This document shows positions 39,925 through 49,449 of a stretch of 64,000 nt of DNA, piece after piece. The notes under the pieces are model-generated. The model saw only the letters and a list, made by a program, of their open reading frames with translations. It was not told the DNA's origin and did not search any database. Made by a program: the position numbers and the translations under genes. The DNA is from Bartonella florencae (GTDB taxonomy: Bacteria > Pseudomonadota > Alphaproteobacteria > Rhizobiales > Rhizobiaceae). Within the stretch, counting starts at the first letter, position 1. Every line of letters begins with the position of its first letter. The stretch covers positions 447,160 through 511,159 of the forward strand of contig NZ_HE997452.1 in the NCBI RefSeq assembly GCF_000312525.1, written 5' to 3'.

Positions 39925-40436
39925 GATTTTGTCAGCACAGATTTCTCTAAGCAAGTGAGGGGCTTGCCCATTGTTGAACTGGGAGCACTGATGCATGGCC
40001 CTTCACGGGGGTGGCGCGTGGCGCATTCAATTGCTCGCTGCTTTGAGGTGAGGCAGGCTGTTTTGAGGGGGCAAGAATTGTTTGAGAGCCGCGTGTGGTT
40101 TTGGAGGGAATGATTTTAAAGCCTAATAGGGCGCCAAGTGGGGAGCCAAGTGGGAAGCCAGTGGGGTGCCAGTGGGGTGATTGACGGAAAAGATGCGCGC
40201 AAGGCTTCTGTTGGCGAGGTGGCGAAAAAGATATTCTAAGTGCTTAAACAGACTGTTCCTGTTGCTGTTCTAGGAATTGCTTTCCTTGTCACGAGGGCAA
40301 TCTGATCAGGAAACAACAGCGCATTTGTCTGCCCCATTTATTTGCTATGAATGCTTTGGGGACATTGCCTTGGAAATTGACCTTTTCTTATGGGCACGCA
40401 CTGCAAGCGGTTGCCTTAAAGGCATGGGCCGACAGA
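39925..40436 (+). pseudogene. Recent partial copy of the fba 3' half, inactivated
   Basis: From about 39960 the sequence follows the parent (39400-39830) with long identical blocks, for example gcttaaacagactgttcctg and ggggacattgccttggaaat. Inactivating changes are in-frame stops, small indels, and a replacement near 40128-40180 by G-rich mini-repeats (gccaagtgggg and gccagtgggg units). The N-terminal half and any start region are absent. This is the youngest of the tail copies in the window. Confidence 0.95.
40128..40180. repeat. G-rich mini-repeat inside the fba remnant
   Basis: Four units of 10-12 bases (gccaagtgggga, gccaagtgggaa, gccagtggggt, gccagtggggt) interrupt the copy at the point matching parent aatatggtgattgacgg. 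The parent lacks them, so they arose after duplication. Confidence 0.85.
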
Positions 40437-40437
40437 C

Positions 40438-40461
40438 AAAAAACCCCACTGTAAAGCGGGG
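40438..40461 (-). terminator. Intrinsic terminator for rpmE
   Basis: On the minus strand a 7-bp stem (ccccgct with agtgggg, one G-T pair) and loop ttac are followed by six T. It lies 160 bases downstream of rpmE, so the transcript would have a long 3' untranslated part. Confidence 0.7.
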
Positions 40462-40620
40462 CAATCTCATTGGTTTGGTAACTTTAGCAGCGCTTTTGAT
40501 AAAGCCAATGATCAAAACTGCTAAACTATGTGTTTTTTACAATTTAAAGCTGTTTTATTCTTTTGAATGCTTCAATAGTATTATTGGCACTTTTTGCTTT
40601 TTATAAGCAAAAAGAGACTC

Positions 40621-40842
40621 TTACATACCAAGATTACCAAAACGATTTTTAAATTTAGAAACACGACCACCACGGTCTACAAGTGTTTGAGAGCCACCTG
40701 TCCACGCTGGATGGGTTCTTGGATCAATATCCAAATTAAGGATATCCCCTTCTTTTCCCCAAGTGGAGCGCGTGGTATATTGGCTACCATCCGTCATAAC
40801 GACGGTAATTTTATGATAGTCGGGATGAATATTCGCTTTCAT
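40621..40842 (-). CDS. rpmE: 50S ribosomal protein L31
   Basis: This 73-residue ribosomal protein begins [20 protein letters not shown] and contains [20 protein letters not shown], both family signatures. It lacks the CxxC zinc cysteines, so it is the zinc-independent alphaproteobacterial form. An AAAAGG site precedes ATG 40842. The next gene upstream is divergent. Confidence 0.96.
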   Translation of the reverse strand: MKANIHPDYHKITVVMTDGSQYTTRSTWGKEGDILNLDIDPRTHPAWTGGSQTLVDRGGRVSKFKNRFGNLGM

Positions 40843-41031
40843 GCGTTAAACCTTTTACATATATAGAATAAAATAGCACTTTTTCACTTTTTTAAGTGCG
40901 CTTCCTTTGTCTTTTTGATAAATTGATTAAAGTACTCTGTTCTATAACTTAGCACGCATCAAAAAACAAGTGTCCAAGATGCATCATTGTATCAAGTGTT
41001 ATAGACAACCTAATATAGTGAGCGAAACTTT

Positions 41032-42822
41032 ATGAATCCCCTCAATCATTCAGAACAATCTACAAAATCTTTGGCAAAAAAATCTTCATTCTCTTCGTTT
41101 AAAACTTTTGGCCCTTATCTTGTGCGTTATCGCTGGTTGTTTATCTTTGCCTTTGTTGCTTTGACTGTTGCTGCTCTTGTCACATTGATTTTGCCTGTTG
41201 CTATCGGCAAAATGTTTGATTATGGTTTTTCATCTGCAAGTCATGGTTATATCAATTTTTATTTCTTTATTTTGTTTCTTTTGGCCTTGCTGCTCGCACT
41301 TGCTTCGGCGTGCCGTTATTATTGTGTTATCACCTTGGGAGAACGGATTGTTGCCGATTTACGGCGTGATGTTTTTATCCATATTATGAAACTTTCACCC
41401 GCTTTTTTTGATAAATCTCATTCTGGTGAACTTGTTTCAAGGCTTCTCACCGATACAACGCAAATAAAACTAGCCGTTGGTTCAACCGCCTCTACGGCTT
41501 TGCGTCATCTGATTGTGGTGATCGGTGCAATCGTAATGATGGTGATTACCAATGCCAAATTATCTGCTCTGGTGTTGCTTGCTATCCCCTTTGTGGCACT
41601 TCCCTTAGTGATTTTTGGGCGCAAGGTTCGTACACGTACACGTGCGGCACAAGACTGTGTTGCAGATGCCAATGCTTTGGCAACCGAACAGGTCAGCGCT
41701 ATTCGCACAGTGCAAGCTTTTACAGCTGAAAAACTTGTTGTAAAACGTTTTTCACAGTTGATTGAGCGTGCTTTTCAAACAGCGCGTGCTTCTGTGATCT
41801 TGCGTTCCTTTTTTACCGGCTTTGCAATTTTTTTGGTTTTTGGCAGTGTGGTTGCTGTTTTATGGATTGGCTCTCGAGATGTTTTGAATGGTATCATGAC
41901 AGCGGGAACCTTAGGTCAATTTGTTCTCTATGCCGTTTTTGGAGCTTCAACTTTTGCGCAATTATCAGAATTGGGGGCTGAATTAATCCAAGCAGCAGGT
42001 GCCGCTGAACGGCTTGGCGAATTGTTGCAAGAACAGCCCATGATTTTAGTACCCAAAAATCCTGTCTCTTTGGCAAAACCTGTTCAAGGTGCGCTTATTT
42101 TTGACAAGGTTGATTTTACCTATCCCTCTAGACCACAAAAAAAGATTTTACACGCGCTTTCCTTTTCTATCAAAGCAGGTGAAACAGTTGCTTTTGTTGG
42201 TGCTTCAGGGGCCGGGAAAAGTACACTTTTTTCTTTGATCCTTCGTTTTTATGATCCAACAAGTGGGGAAGTTCGGCTTGATGGCGTGGAGATTAATCGC
42301 CTTACTCTGCAAGATTTACGTGGTGCAATCTCTTATGTTTCCCAAGATGTTGCCATTTTTGATGGCTCATTGCGCGATAATATTGCTTTTGGAACTGAAA
42401 ATATTACGGAAAAGGAAATTATTGCCGCTGCTAAAGCAGCCAATGCCCTTGAATTTATTGAGGCCTTGCCAAACGGTTTGGATACACCAGTAGGAGAACG
42501 CGGTACCATGCTTTCTGGTGGGCAAAAGCAACGCGTTGGTATTGCTCGGGCAATTTTAAGAAATGCTCCCCTGTTGCTGCTGGATGAAGCAACATCTGCT
42601 TTAGACGCAAAAAGTGAAAAATTGGTGCAAAAAGCCTTAGAAGGGTTGATGCAAAACCGCACAACATTGGTGATCGCTCACCGTTTGGCAACAATTTTAA
42701 AAGCCGATCGTATTCTTGTAATGGATAAAGGCGTTCTTGTGGAAGAAGGAACCCATGCAGAACTTGTGGCAAAAAATGGGATTTATGCTTATCTCGCCAA
42801 ATTGCAATTTTCACCCGAATAA
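41032..42822 (+). CDS. ABC exporter, fused permease-ATPase (MsbA/BmrA-like)
   Basis: This 596-residue half-transporter would work as a homodimer. The N-terminal six-helix membrane domain spans about residues 30-310. The C-terminal ATPase has Walker A VGASGAGKSTL, signature LSGGQKQRVGIARA, Walker B LLLLDEATSALD and the switch histidine in IAHRLAT. Rhizobial orthologues beside rpmE are usually annotated as lipid or multidrug exporters. Substrate is unknown. Confidence 0.9.
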   Translation: MNPLNHSEQSTKSLAKKSSFSSFKTFGPYLVRYRWLFIFAFVALTVAALVTLILPVAIGKMFDYGFSSASHGYINFYFFILFLLALLLALASACRYYCVITLGERIVADLRRDVFIHIMKLSPAFFDKSHSGELVSRLLTDTTQIKLAVGSTASTALRHLIVVIGAIVMMVITNAKLSALVLLAIPFVALPLVIFGRKVRTRTRAAQDCVADANALATEQVSAIRTVQAFTAEKLVVKRFSQLIERAFQTARASVILRSFFTGFAIFLVFGSVVAVLWIGSRDVLNGIMTAGTLGQFVLYAVFGASTFAQLSELGAELIQAAGAAERLGELLQEQPMILVPKNPVSLAKPVQGALIFDKVDFTYPSRPQKKILHALSFSIKAGETVAFVGASGAGKSTLFSLILRFYDPTSGEVRLDGVEINRLTLQDLRGAISYVSQDVAIFDGSLRDNIAFGTENITEKEIIAAAKAANALEFIEALPNGLDTPVGERGTMLSGGQKQRVGIARAILRNAPLLLLDEATSALDAKSEKLVQKALEGLMQNRTTLVIAHRLATILKADRILVMDKGVLVEEGTHAELVAKNGIYAYLAKLQFSPE

Positions 42823-44116
42823 GGGAATCTTGATACAAGACCAGTACTTTTAAGAGCATACAGCACCCTTTACAGCCATGCTTACCAGTTTTAAGGGCTC
42901 AGGGAAAAAAAGCGGAAAGAATTAAGGCGAAAAAGAACAGCAGGAATTTTAGGTGTTTTTCTTTTTGAATTCTGGCTGTTCTGTTGCTCTGTGAGATGGA
43001 GCATTTTTTATAAAAACGCTTCCTTTGTGCCCAGAATATCCTGTCTGTATAAAGATAAAACGATGCCAAGTTAAAGACGCCCAATGCTGCGCAAAGTTCT
43101 ATTGTAAAAGCTGAAGAAGAACTGCTGATAAATGGGCAGAGATGCGCTTTTTGTTGATGTTATAAATAGGGCGAATAGAGCAGAAAGCCTGTGTTACTGT
43201 TTGCGGGGGATAAGTTTTTTATTGTTTTGAAAACCAATATATCAGGATTATGCATTTTGAGGGCTTATTTTGAAAATGCATAAATGATGAAATCAGTATA
43301 ACTAAATACAAATTGTTGTATTTATAAGACTCCAACATTTGAAAAAGCTTACAAATTAGGTGTCAGAGAATGGATGCAAGCAGCAAATGAGAAATATGAT
43401 AACCGGTTGATTTTTTGGGAAAAGCTTCTTGGAATAAGCAATTCACAAGAAAATTAAAAATTATCTTCGGTGAGAAACAGCGAAAGAGAATAGAAGAGGC
43501 TGTTAAAGAAGATCAAGAACAGTTTGAAAATCAAATACAGGCTGCAATTATTAAAAATAAAGAGTTGCCGTTATTACAAATCCCGTGCGTCTTTCATAGG
43601 CTATTTACAAGACGATTAAATGAAGGGGGCCCTGCAATGAATTTACTGAAGTTTCTATTGCTTCTGTAAGGGTGAAAACTCTTGAGAGGCACAGGTGACA
43701 GTTTTTAGCAGAGGAGAGAGGTGTTTGGAGCCAATCTTTTGGCACTGTGTAGGGATGATCTCTTAAAAGAAGTAGGGGGCCTTGTTTCTGGTATGGTTGG
43801 TGTTTCCTAGAGCGGTTTGTTGTGATGGTGCTTTTTGTTTCGTTTGCTAGCTTGTTTGTAGGGGAATTGAGCAGAAAAGCAGCATTCATAATATTGGCTA
43901 AGCTGTCATTGCATCTTTAGGGGGTATGGGTGGCTTGATGGTTGGTGATGGTGTTTTGTCATTGTCTCGTGCGTTGTTTTCTGTTGTGTCTGTAAAGAAA
44001 GTTGAAAAGCCTCCCTCCAGATTGCTTTTTTTCAGATTCTATAAAACTTTAAGGAGGGGGACTGGTCTTAAGGGGCTTTGTTTAAGCCCTATGGGCTTTT
44101 TAAAAGGCTATAAGGT
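42823..44116. other. 1.3-kb gap with a possible degraded small gene
   Basis: There is no intact gene. At 43320-43457 a start-less frame reads TPTFEKAYKLGVREWMQAAN and ends FWEKLLGISNSQEN. It is followed in another frame (43440-43600) by a Lys/Glu-rich helical segment, KIIFGEKQRKRIEEAVKEDQ. The two could be pieces of one frameshifted gene of unknown family. The rest, to 44116, shows nothing recognisable beyond a gggctt/aagccc hairpin near 44079-44095. Confidence 0.35.
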
Positions 44117-44908
44117 TTAAATGCCTTTTTTAAGAGTTTTTTCTAGCTTAGTGCGAATGTGTTCATTGCCGGCGAGGATATTTTTTTTGCGGAATATGTC
44201 ATCACCACCTTCTTTGTCGGTGACAAAACCACCGGCTTCACGAACCATCAAGATTCCAGCAGCCATATCCCAAATTTGCAGGTTGTCTTCCCAATAGCCA
44301 TCGGTTCGGCCTGCCGCGACATAGGCTAAATCAAGGGCTGCTGCACCAAAACGGCGAAGTCCAGCAACCTCGATCATCATATTGCGCAGTTCAATGAGAT
44401 AGGTTCCATGATCTGGGCGACCAAAATGCGGCATGCCCGTGGCTATGACACAATCTTCTAATCTGCGTCGCGCAGAAACGCGGCAGCGTCGGTCATTAAA
44501 AAAAGCACCACCACCACGTTCAGCGGTAAAGAGTTCATCACCCACGGGATTATAAATCACACCAGCAACGATTTTGCCTTGGCTTTCTAAAGCAATGGAA
44601 ACAGCAAAAAAAGGAATGCCATGGAGAAAATTGGTGGTGCCATCTAAAGGGTCGACAATAAAACGATGTTGAGAATCTTCGCCAATGATCTCTTCAGATT
44701 CTTCCATTAGAAAACCAAATTTGGGGCGCGCTTTGCTTAACTCATTGAAAATAATTTTTTCCGCTTTACGATCTGCTTGGCTTACATAATCAGCCGGCCC
44801 TTTCAAAGACACTTGCAAATTTTGCACTTCACCGTAATCACGCACAAGCGAGCGTCCTGCTTTCATTGCAGCTTGCACCATGACATTCATGATTGCAGAA
44901 TGGGCCAT
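44117..44908 (-). CDS. suhB: Inositol monophosphatase family protein (SuhB-like)
   Basis: This 263-residue Mg-dependent phosphatase has metal-binding motifs at FIVDPLDGTTNFLHGIPFF and, near the C-terminus, DNLQIWDMAAGILMVREAGG, plus the upstream FLMEES glutamates. It hydrolyses inositol phosphates or related sugar phosphates. E. coli SuhB also binds RNA polymerase. ATG 44908 follows AAGGAAG. It is 15 bases downstream of efp on the same strand, so the two form an operon as in other rhizobia. Confidence 0.94.
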   Translation of the reverse strand: MAHSAIMNVMVQAAMKAGRSLVRDYGEVQNLQVSLKGPADYVSQADRKAEKIIFNELSKARPKFGFLMEESEEIIGEDSQHRFIVDPLDGTTNFLHGIPFFAVSIALESQGKIVAGVIYNPVGDELFTAERGGGAFFNDRRCRVSARRRLEDCVIATGMPHFGRPDHGTYLIELRNMMIEVAGLRRFGAAALDLAYVAAGRTDGYWEDNLQIWDMAAGILMVREAGGFVTDKEGGDDIFRKKNILAGNEHIRTKLEKTLKKGI

Positions 44909-44923
44909 GTTTTCTTCCTTTAT

Positions 44924-45496
44924 TTATCCTTTATCATTTGCACGACGCAAATAAATCAACTCGTTGGTATCAACAATGACACGTTCACCGGCATTTATAA
45001 AAGGTGGTACAAGAATACGAATGCCGTTTTCAAGAATGGCAGGTTTATAAGAAGAGGTAACCGTTTGCCCTTTAATGGCAGGATCCGCTTCAGAAATTGT
45101 TAGCGTCACCTGATCAGGAAGTGAGATGCCAATAGGCTTTTCTTGATAAAGTTCAACCGTGACAGTCATCCCATCTTGGAGAAAAGCAGCGCGTTCTCCA
45201 ACAAAATCCTTTTGCAATTCCAATTGTTCATAAGATTCTGAATCCATAAAGACCAAAGCATCACCTTGTTGATAAAGAAAGGTAAAATCTTTTTGTTCAA
45301 GGCGTACGCGCTCTACCGTTTCAGCAGCACGAAAGCGTTCATTGAGTTTTGTACCATCAAGCAAATTTTTCATTTCAACTTGGTTAAATGCACCACCTTT
45401 TCCTGGTTTTACAGCGTTGCATTTGACAGCAACCCAGAGGCTGCCTTGATGTTCAATTACATTCCCAGGACGAATTTCATTGCCATTAATTTTCAT
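44924..45496 (-). CDS. efp: Elongation factor P
   Basis: This 190-residue translation factor relieves ribosome stalling at proline runs. It begins [20 protein letters not shown], with the modifiable loop in [16 protein letters not shown] (Lys at the tip near residue 34). The C-terminal OB folds end in [16 protein letters not shown]. Lysylation enzymes EpmA/EpmB are not in the window. It is the first gene of the efp-suhB unit. Confidence 0.97.
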   Translation of the reverse strand: MKINGNEIRPGNVIEHQGSLWVAVKCNAVKPGKGGAFNQVEMKNLLDGTKLNERFRAAETVERVRLEQKDFTFLYQQGDALVFMDSESYEQLELQKDFVGERAAFLQDGMTVTVELYQEKPIGISLPDQVTLTISEADPAIKGQTVTSSYKPAILENGIRILVPPFINAGERVIVDTNELIYLRRANDKG

Positions 45497-46046
45497 CGTT
45501 TCTATCCAATTCTATTCCTGCAAAAAGAGCTCTCTGTTTGTTCCCCTAATGATCCCTTGTTATCCTTGCTTGCGTGCTCTTTTGTTGTTTTTGCCCCTTT
45601 ATGGTTTTTTCATGCTCTTTCATTGCTCTTGGCTCTGTCTAGAGGCGCTTTCTCAAAAGCTTTGCCGAAAAAAAGCCTAGGTCAGTATCGCAAAAAAAGA
45701 GTCTTTGTAGATTTTTGCTTTTCAATTCTTTGCAAGACCATAAAAAGCACCAAGACGCAAGCTTTTTAAAAATTTTCGTAAAGATTTTTTGGGGATTTTT
45801 TTGAGAGTTTGGAGAATTTTACTTCTTTAAAAGCAAAGGATAGCATGTCTGCTTCTTTGCTCGCTTTTGCCAATGATATTTTGTCTTATTCTGCAAACAT
45901 CAAGATTAGGCACTTGCCTGTTTTCTTGCTGTGTAAGCATATATCAGTGTGCCTCCCTTTATCCTCTTGTTTGTTGTGTCTCTGCTTTCTTGATGTCGTG
46001 TCTGATAAAATGTTGTAAGGGAAATTTGTTCTGGTAGAGTGTTTTT
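45497..46046. other. Intergenic region upstream of efp, no gene seen
   Basis: These 550 bases lie between the efp start and the Sel1 gene stop. Plus-strand frames are Phe/Leu-rich and not family-like. The efp promoter should be here. Confidence 0.45.
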
Positions 46047-47096
46047 TTAAAAAACCGCAAGAAGATTTGCTGCTTGTTTGCGTGCTTGTTCCAATTGTTT
46101 TTTATCCATTCCTTCAAGCATGAGTTCAAGATCGGGGGCTTGTAGTTTTGCCTGCTTTGCAAGCATATACCATGCTGCTGCTTTGATCATATCGCCCTTT
46201 GTGCCCATGCCATCGCGATAAAGTCTGGCAAGAGAAACTTGTGCTGGTGCTACCATATTGTTGGCATTGCTGAGAAGTAACTGAAATGCACGTGGAAAAT
46301 CCTTTTCTCCACCACGACCTTGTACAAGCCATTGTGCTAACAAAATTTGTGCTGGGGAATGTTTGTTTTGGGCAGCAACTTCTATCAGTTTGCGTGCGTT
46401 GTGATCGTCCCTTGGTCGTGTTAGGGTTCCTAATGAGAGAATTTTTGCTGCAGAAAAGGCCGCTTCGGAATCACCTAGGGCAGCACCTTTTAAAAACCAT
46501 TTTAAGGCTTGTTCGATTGCTTCATTTTCACGATCTGGTGCGCTAACACCAGCAAGAACTTGCTTTTCCCGTGCAGCTTTATAAAGCAGCAATTCCCCAT
46601 AATAAAAATGGGCTTCTTTTACGCCAGCATTTGCAGCTTTACGAATAAATTCTTCCCCCAATTCTTGGTTTTGGGAAATAAAATTGCCATCAAATAACAT
46701 CAGTCCATAGCGCAGTTGTGCTTGGGGTTCACCTTGTTTTGCGGCACGCCCAAACCACAAAGCGGCGCGTGCACCATCTGTGGGAACGGCACATCCTTCT
46801 ATGTAAATGCGCGCAAGCAGCGTTTGGGCAAAGGGGTCATTTTGTTCAGCGCGCCGGAGTGCTTCACGAAAAGCTTTCAAATAATAGCCTTGGATGTAAT
46901 AGTCATAGGCTTGATCATATTCTCCAGCTTGTAAGGGGTGGAAAGGTTCTTGCTTGTTTGAAGGGGGTTGAATCGTATTCAAAGAGCGTTCAAGTTCTGA
47001 GGATTCTTCAGCCATTTTGGTGGAATTTGCGTTAGTGATGACACTTGCAAAGCAAACCACTCCCACGATAAGCAGTCTCATGCTTTTTTGTATCAT
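46047..47096 (-). CDS. Secreted Sel1-repeat (TPR-like) protein
   Basis: This 349-residue protein has an N-terminal signal peptide (SMRLLIVGVVCFASVITNANS). Several Sel1-like repeats of about 36 residues follow, for example RAALWFGRAAKQGEPQAQLR, ALKWFLKGAALGDSEAAFSA and KAAAWYMLAKQAK. Such solenoids mediate protein contacts in the periplasm. Rhizobial ExoR is of this class, but similarity to ExoR specifically cannot be judged by eye. The neighbourhood with efp-suhB is common in rhizobia. A GAGGAG site precedes ATG 47096. Confidence 0.85.
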   Translation of the reverse strand: MIQKSMRLLIVGVVCFASVITNANSTKMAEESSELERSLNTIQPPSNKQEPFHPLQAGEYDQAYDYYIQGYYLKAFREALRRAEQNDPFAQTLLARIYIEGCAVPTDGARAALWFGRAAKQGEPQAQLRYGLMLFDGNFISQNQELGEEFIRKAANAGVKEAHFYYGELLLYKAAREKQVLAGVSAPDRENEAIEQALKWFLKGAALGDSEAAFSAAKILSLGTLTRPRDDHNARKLIEVAAQNKHSPAQILLAQWLVQGRGGEKDFPRAFQLLLSNANNMVAPAQVSLARLYRDGMGTKGDMIKAAAWYMLAKQAKLQAPDLELMLEGMDKKQLEQARKQAANLLAVF

Positions 47097-47389
47097 GGAT
47101 GTCTTCTCCTCATCATAACTTTAAGAAGTTTCACATTTTTCTTTTATCATTTCAAGCAGGATCAAAGGGTTATCCCTATGAAAAAAGACCATAAATGGAC
47201 ATCTGGCTTTATTCTCTCATCAAGGGGGATAAAATTGCTTTGCCTTTGAACAAATGTGAGGCTTTTATCATCTCTGTTTGCTGCTGTGCTTATTGAATAA
47301 GGTGAAGGAAGGTAAAATGGTATCGCTTTTGTACTAAAACAGCCGATAAAAATACCTCGCAATAGAAGCATTTCTAAAAGCTATAAAAA
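47097..47389. other. Intergenic, nothing recognised
   Basis: This is AT-rich sequence upstream of the Sel1 gene. Its promoter should lie here. No remnant was recognised. Confidence 0.4.
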
Positions 47390-47527
47390 GTGAGGGCAAA
47401 GGGGTGGCAGCAGGTGAGAGCAAAGGGGTGGCAGCAGGTGAGGGCCAATGGGTGGCAGCAGGTGAGGGTAATGGGTGGCAGAGCAAGGTGAGGGCAATGG
47501 GTGGCAGCAGGTGAGGGCCAATGGGTA
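47390..47527. repeat. 23-26 bp G-rich tandem array, 5.7 copies
   Basis: Units start at 47390, 47414, 47438, 47462, 47488 and 47511, with consensus gtgagggcaatgggtggcag plus cag. Variation is agggcaaagg against agggccaatg, and one unit has an inserted gagcaa tail. The gtgaggg and caatggg vocabulary resembles the array at 2522. There is no unique spacer between units, so this is not CRISPR. Confidence 0.93.
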
Positions 47528-48120
47528 AAATGATGAATGAAATTCAAGCGGTGTTTGAGATGAAGCAGAAATTAGAGGAAAAATAGCGGGACTGTTGTAT
47601 TGTTTGCCAGACATTATGGTTCGTTTGCATATCCAAACAAAATTACGCTTTACTAAAATCAGCGAATTCTCATTTAACTGCAAGCTTAGTCCTCATAGAG
47701 GCATGTTCGTTCATTACTCTTGAGAGAGAAGCTCTTCGTCATATGGAGATGATCGGCTCACTTTTGTATTGTTAGCTCCATTTCTTCCAAGAGAGCTCCT
47801 TTTAGAATTTCGCTCAGATACGCAGGATTATGCATCTTTTGTTTTTGTTGCTTTTCTCAATGGTTGTCTTGATCATTAGCAAGCTTCAGATCTGTTCCTA
47901 TAAAGCGAAAAGGAACATGCCAATTTCTATTCACCTATAGAGAATAGTAGCCTTACCTTCAAGAGTATGCCTTTTAAAGGCTAAATGCTCTCCACATTTC
48001 AGGTGTAGTAGAGCACTTTTTCAAGCCGTTAAAACGAGGTACAAATCTCTTTGTCTTTCGCAAAAACTTTTAAGTCTTTACGTTTAAAATAGAGAGAATG
48101 CCCCTATTTAAAGAGCGGGT
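47528..48120. other. Intergenic region inside the accessory island, no gene seen
   Basis: About 590 bases with short broken frames. Nothing in them could be assigned to a family. Confidence 0.4.
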
Positions 48121-48525
48121 TTATTTATTCTGATAAATACGTAGATAATAACTTGGCTCTCCAAGCCAATCATACTGAAGAATAGAACTTATACGTCCAT
48201 CATCCTTTGGTGTTAGTGAGTAAAACAAAGCCACTCCCATGTCTTTATGCTTTTGGGGTTGATCTGTATAAATCACCTTATATCCAGTTCGCCGCAACAA
48301 ATCGACAAATAAAGGTGTAAAGTTGTCTGCTGTATTACTTTTCTTTATAAGAATTGTTGTTGTCGCTGGTGGAAAACGTTTTTTGATACCGCTAAGATAA
48401 TCATTAGCAATGAATTTTGCAGTATTCTTCGTAATACCTTGACCAACATAATTTGATGAATAAATCCCTACAGATGTGCAACCAGCAGCCAACACAAGCG
48501 GTGGCAAAAATAGATATTTTAACAT
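48121..48525 (-). CDS. TrbH-like conjugal-transfer lipoprotein (orphan)
   Basis: This 134-residue lipoprotein has signal peptide and lipobox in MLKYLFLPPLVLAAGCTSVG. The mature part (FIANDYLSGIKKRFPPATTT, FVDLLRRTGYKVIYTD, ILQYDWLGEPSYYLRIYQ) resembles TrbH, a small lipoprotein of IncP-type trb conjugation systems. ATG 48525 places the AGGGG site at good spacing. ATG 48531 is also possible. No other trb or tra gene is nearby, so it is a leftover or has been recruited. Similarity is recalled, not computed. Confidence 0.68.
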   Translation of the reverse strand: MLKYLFLPPLVLAAGCTSVGIYSSNYVGQGITKNTAKFIANDYLSGIKKRFPPATTTILIKKSNTADNFTPLFVDLLRRTGYKVIYTDQPQKHKDMGVALFYSLTPKDDGRISSILQYDWLGEPSYYLRIYQNK

Positions 48526-48854
48526 TTTCATTCCCCTTTTAATTTTTACCTTCTCTGATGTACTTTCTTTTGGGAAGCTCTCACACAAGATAAGAAAAAC
48601 CACTTTTCTATAACTGTACTACCGCAGAGTGGTATCTAAGTAAATGTTTATTCATCAATATTTATGCATTGTTTGAAAAATTGCCCTCATCTTTCATGCT
48701 ACTTAAAGTTTATGTTTAACAGACAAAATAAAATAATGTGTGAGGGGCTTTTCCTGATTGACCCAATAAATTTTTTAAGCGTTGCTTTTGGGGGATGCTT
48801 TTCAAGAATGTGTAATGATTGCAAATGCACAGAGCCTGTGGGGCGTGCATGCTG
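48526..48854. other. Gap between the TrbH-like gene and the repressor remnant
   Basis: These 329 bases have no recognisable gene. A 64-codon plus-strand frame at 48664-48858 is Cys-rich and has no visible family. Confidence 0.4.
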
Positions 48855-49222
48855 TTAAAAGCTTTCATTTTGCTCACAGAGCAATTGTAAAATTGCTTTG
48901 CGTTTTAGCGTGGTGAGGACGCGAAATCCTTTAAGCAGTAGATATTCTTTTCTGCTGGAGATGATTTCATCATGAAGGGCGGGGGCATGTTGTTTTGTGG
49001 AAATATCGGCATAAAACAAGGAAATCGGAACATTGAGGATATCGAAAATTTCCATTAAACGCCCTGCACTGACACGGTTTAAGCTTTTTTCATATTTTTG
49101 AATTTGTTGAAAGCTTACCCCTAGCGATTGCCCTAATTTTTTTGAGACATTTTTAGCATGTTTCGCCTGAAGCGATTTTTTTTGCCGACAAAAAGATCAA
49201 TATTAAGATTGTTGGTTTGCAT
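48855..49222 (-). pseudogene. XRE-family repressor, interrupted by one missing A
   Basis: From ATG 49222 the minus strand gives MQTNNLNIDLFVGKKNRF, then NMLKMSQKN and a stop. Shifting one base at the poly(A) run (plus 49137-49143) continues KKLGQSLGVSFQQIQKYEKS, LNRVSAGRLMEIFDILNV and to the stop at 48855, about 122 residues in all. This is a C1/XRE-type helix-turn-helix regulator common in alphaproteobacteria and prophages. The zero-frame heptamer A-AAA-AAT is in phase for a -1 slip. It lies next to the broken TIR-like gene. Confidence 0.82.
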
Positions 49223-49449
49223 TTCCCCCTTCCGCTGGTTGCGAGAGCCCTCGCATGAGTATTCCCAGAGTCTAAAACTGAACTCAAATCAGCATTTTGC
49301 TTTTAGCGCTAGAGAGCACTTGGACATGGCAAAATCTCCCAGAATTTTTGGGATGTACCTTGTTGTTTTGCACATTGCATATCGTTTGCTCAAGAAAATT
49401 ATAGGCAAACGGTGTGTGTTTAGAGACTAGAGATAAGGGTTATGTAAAT

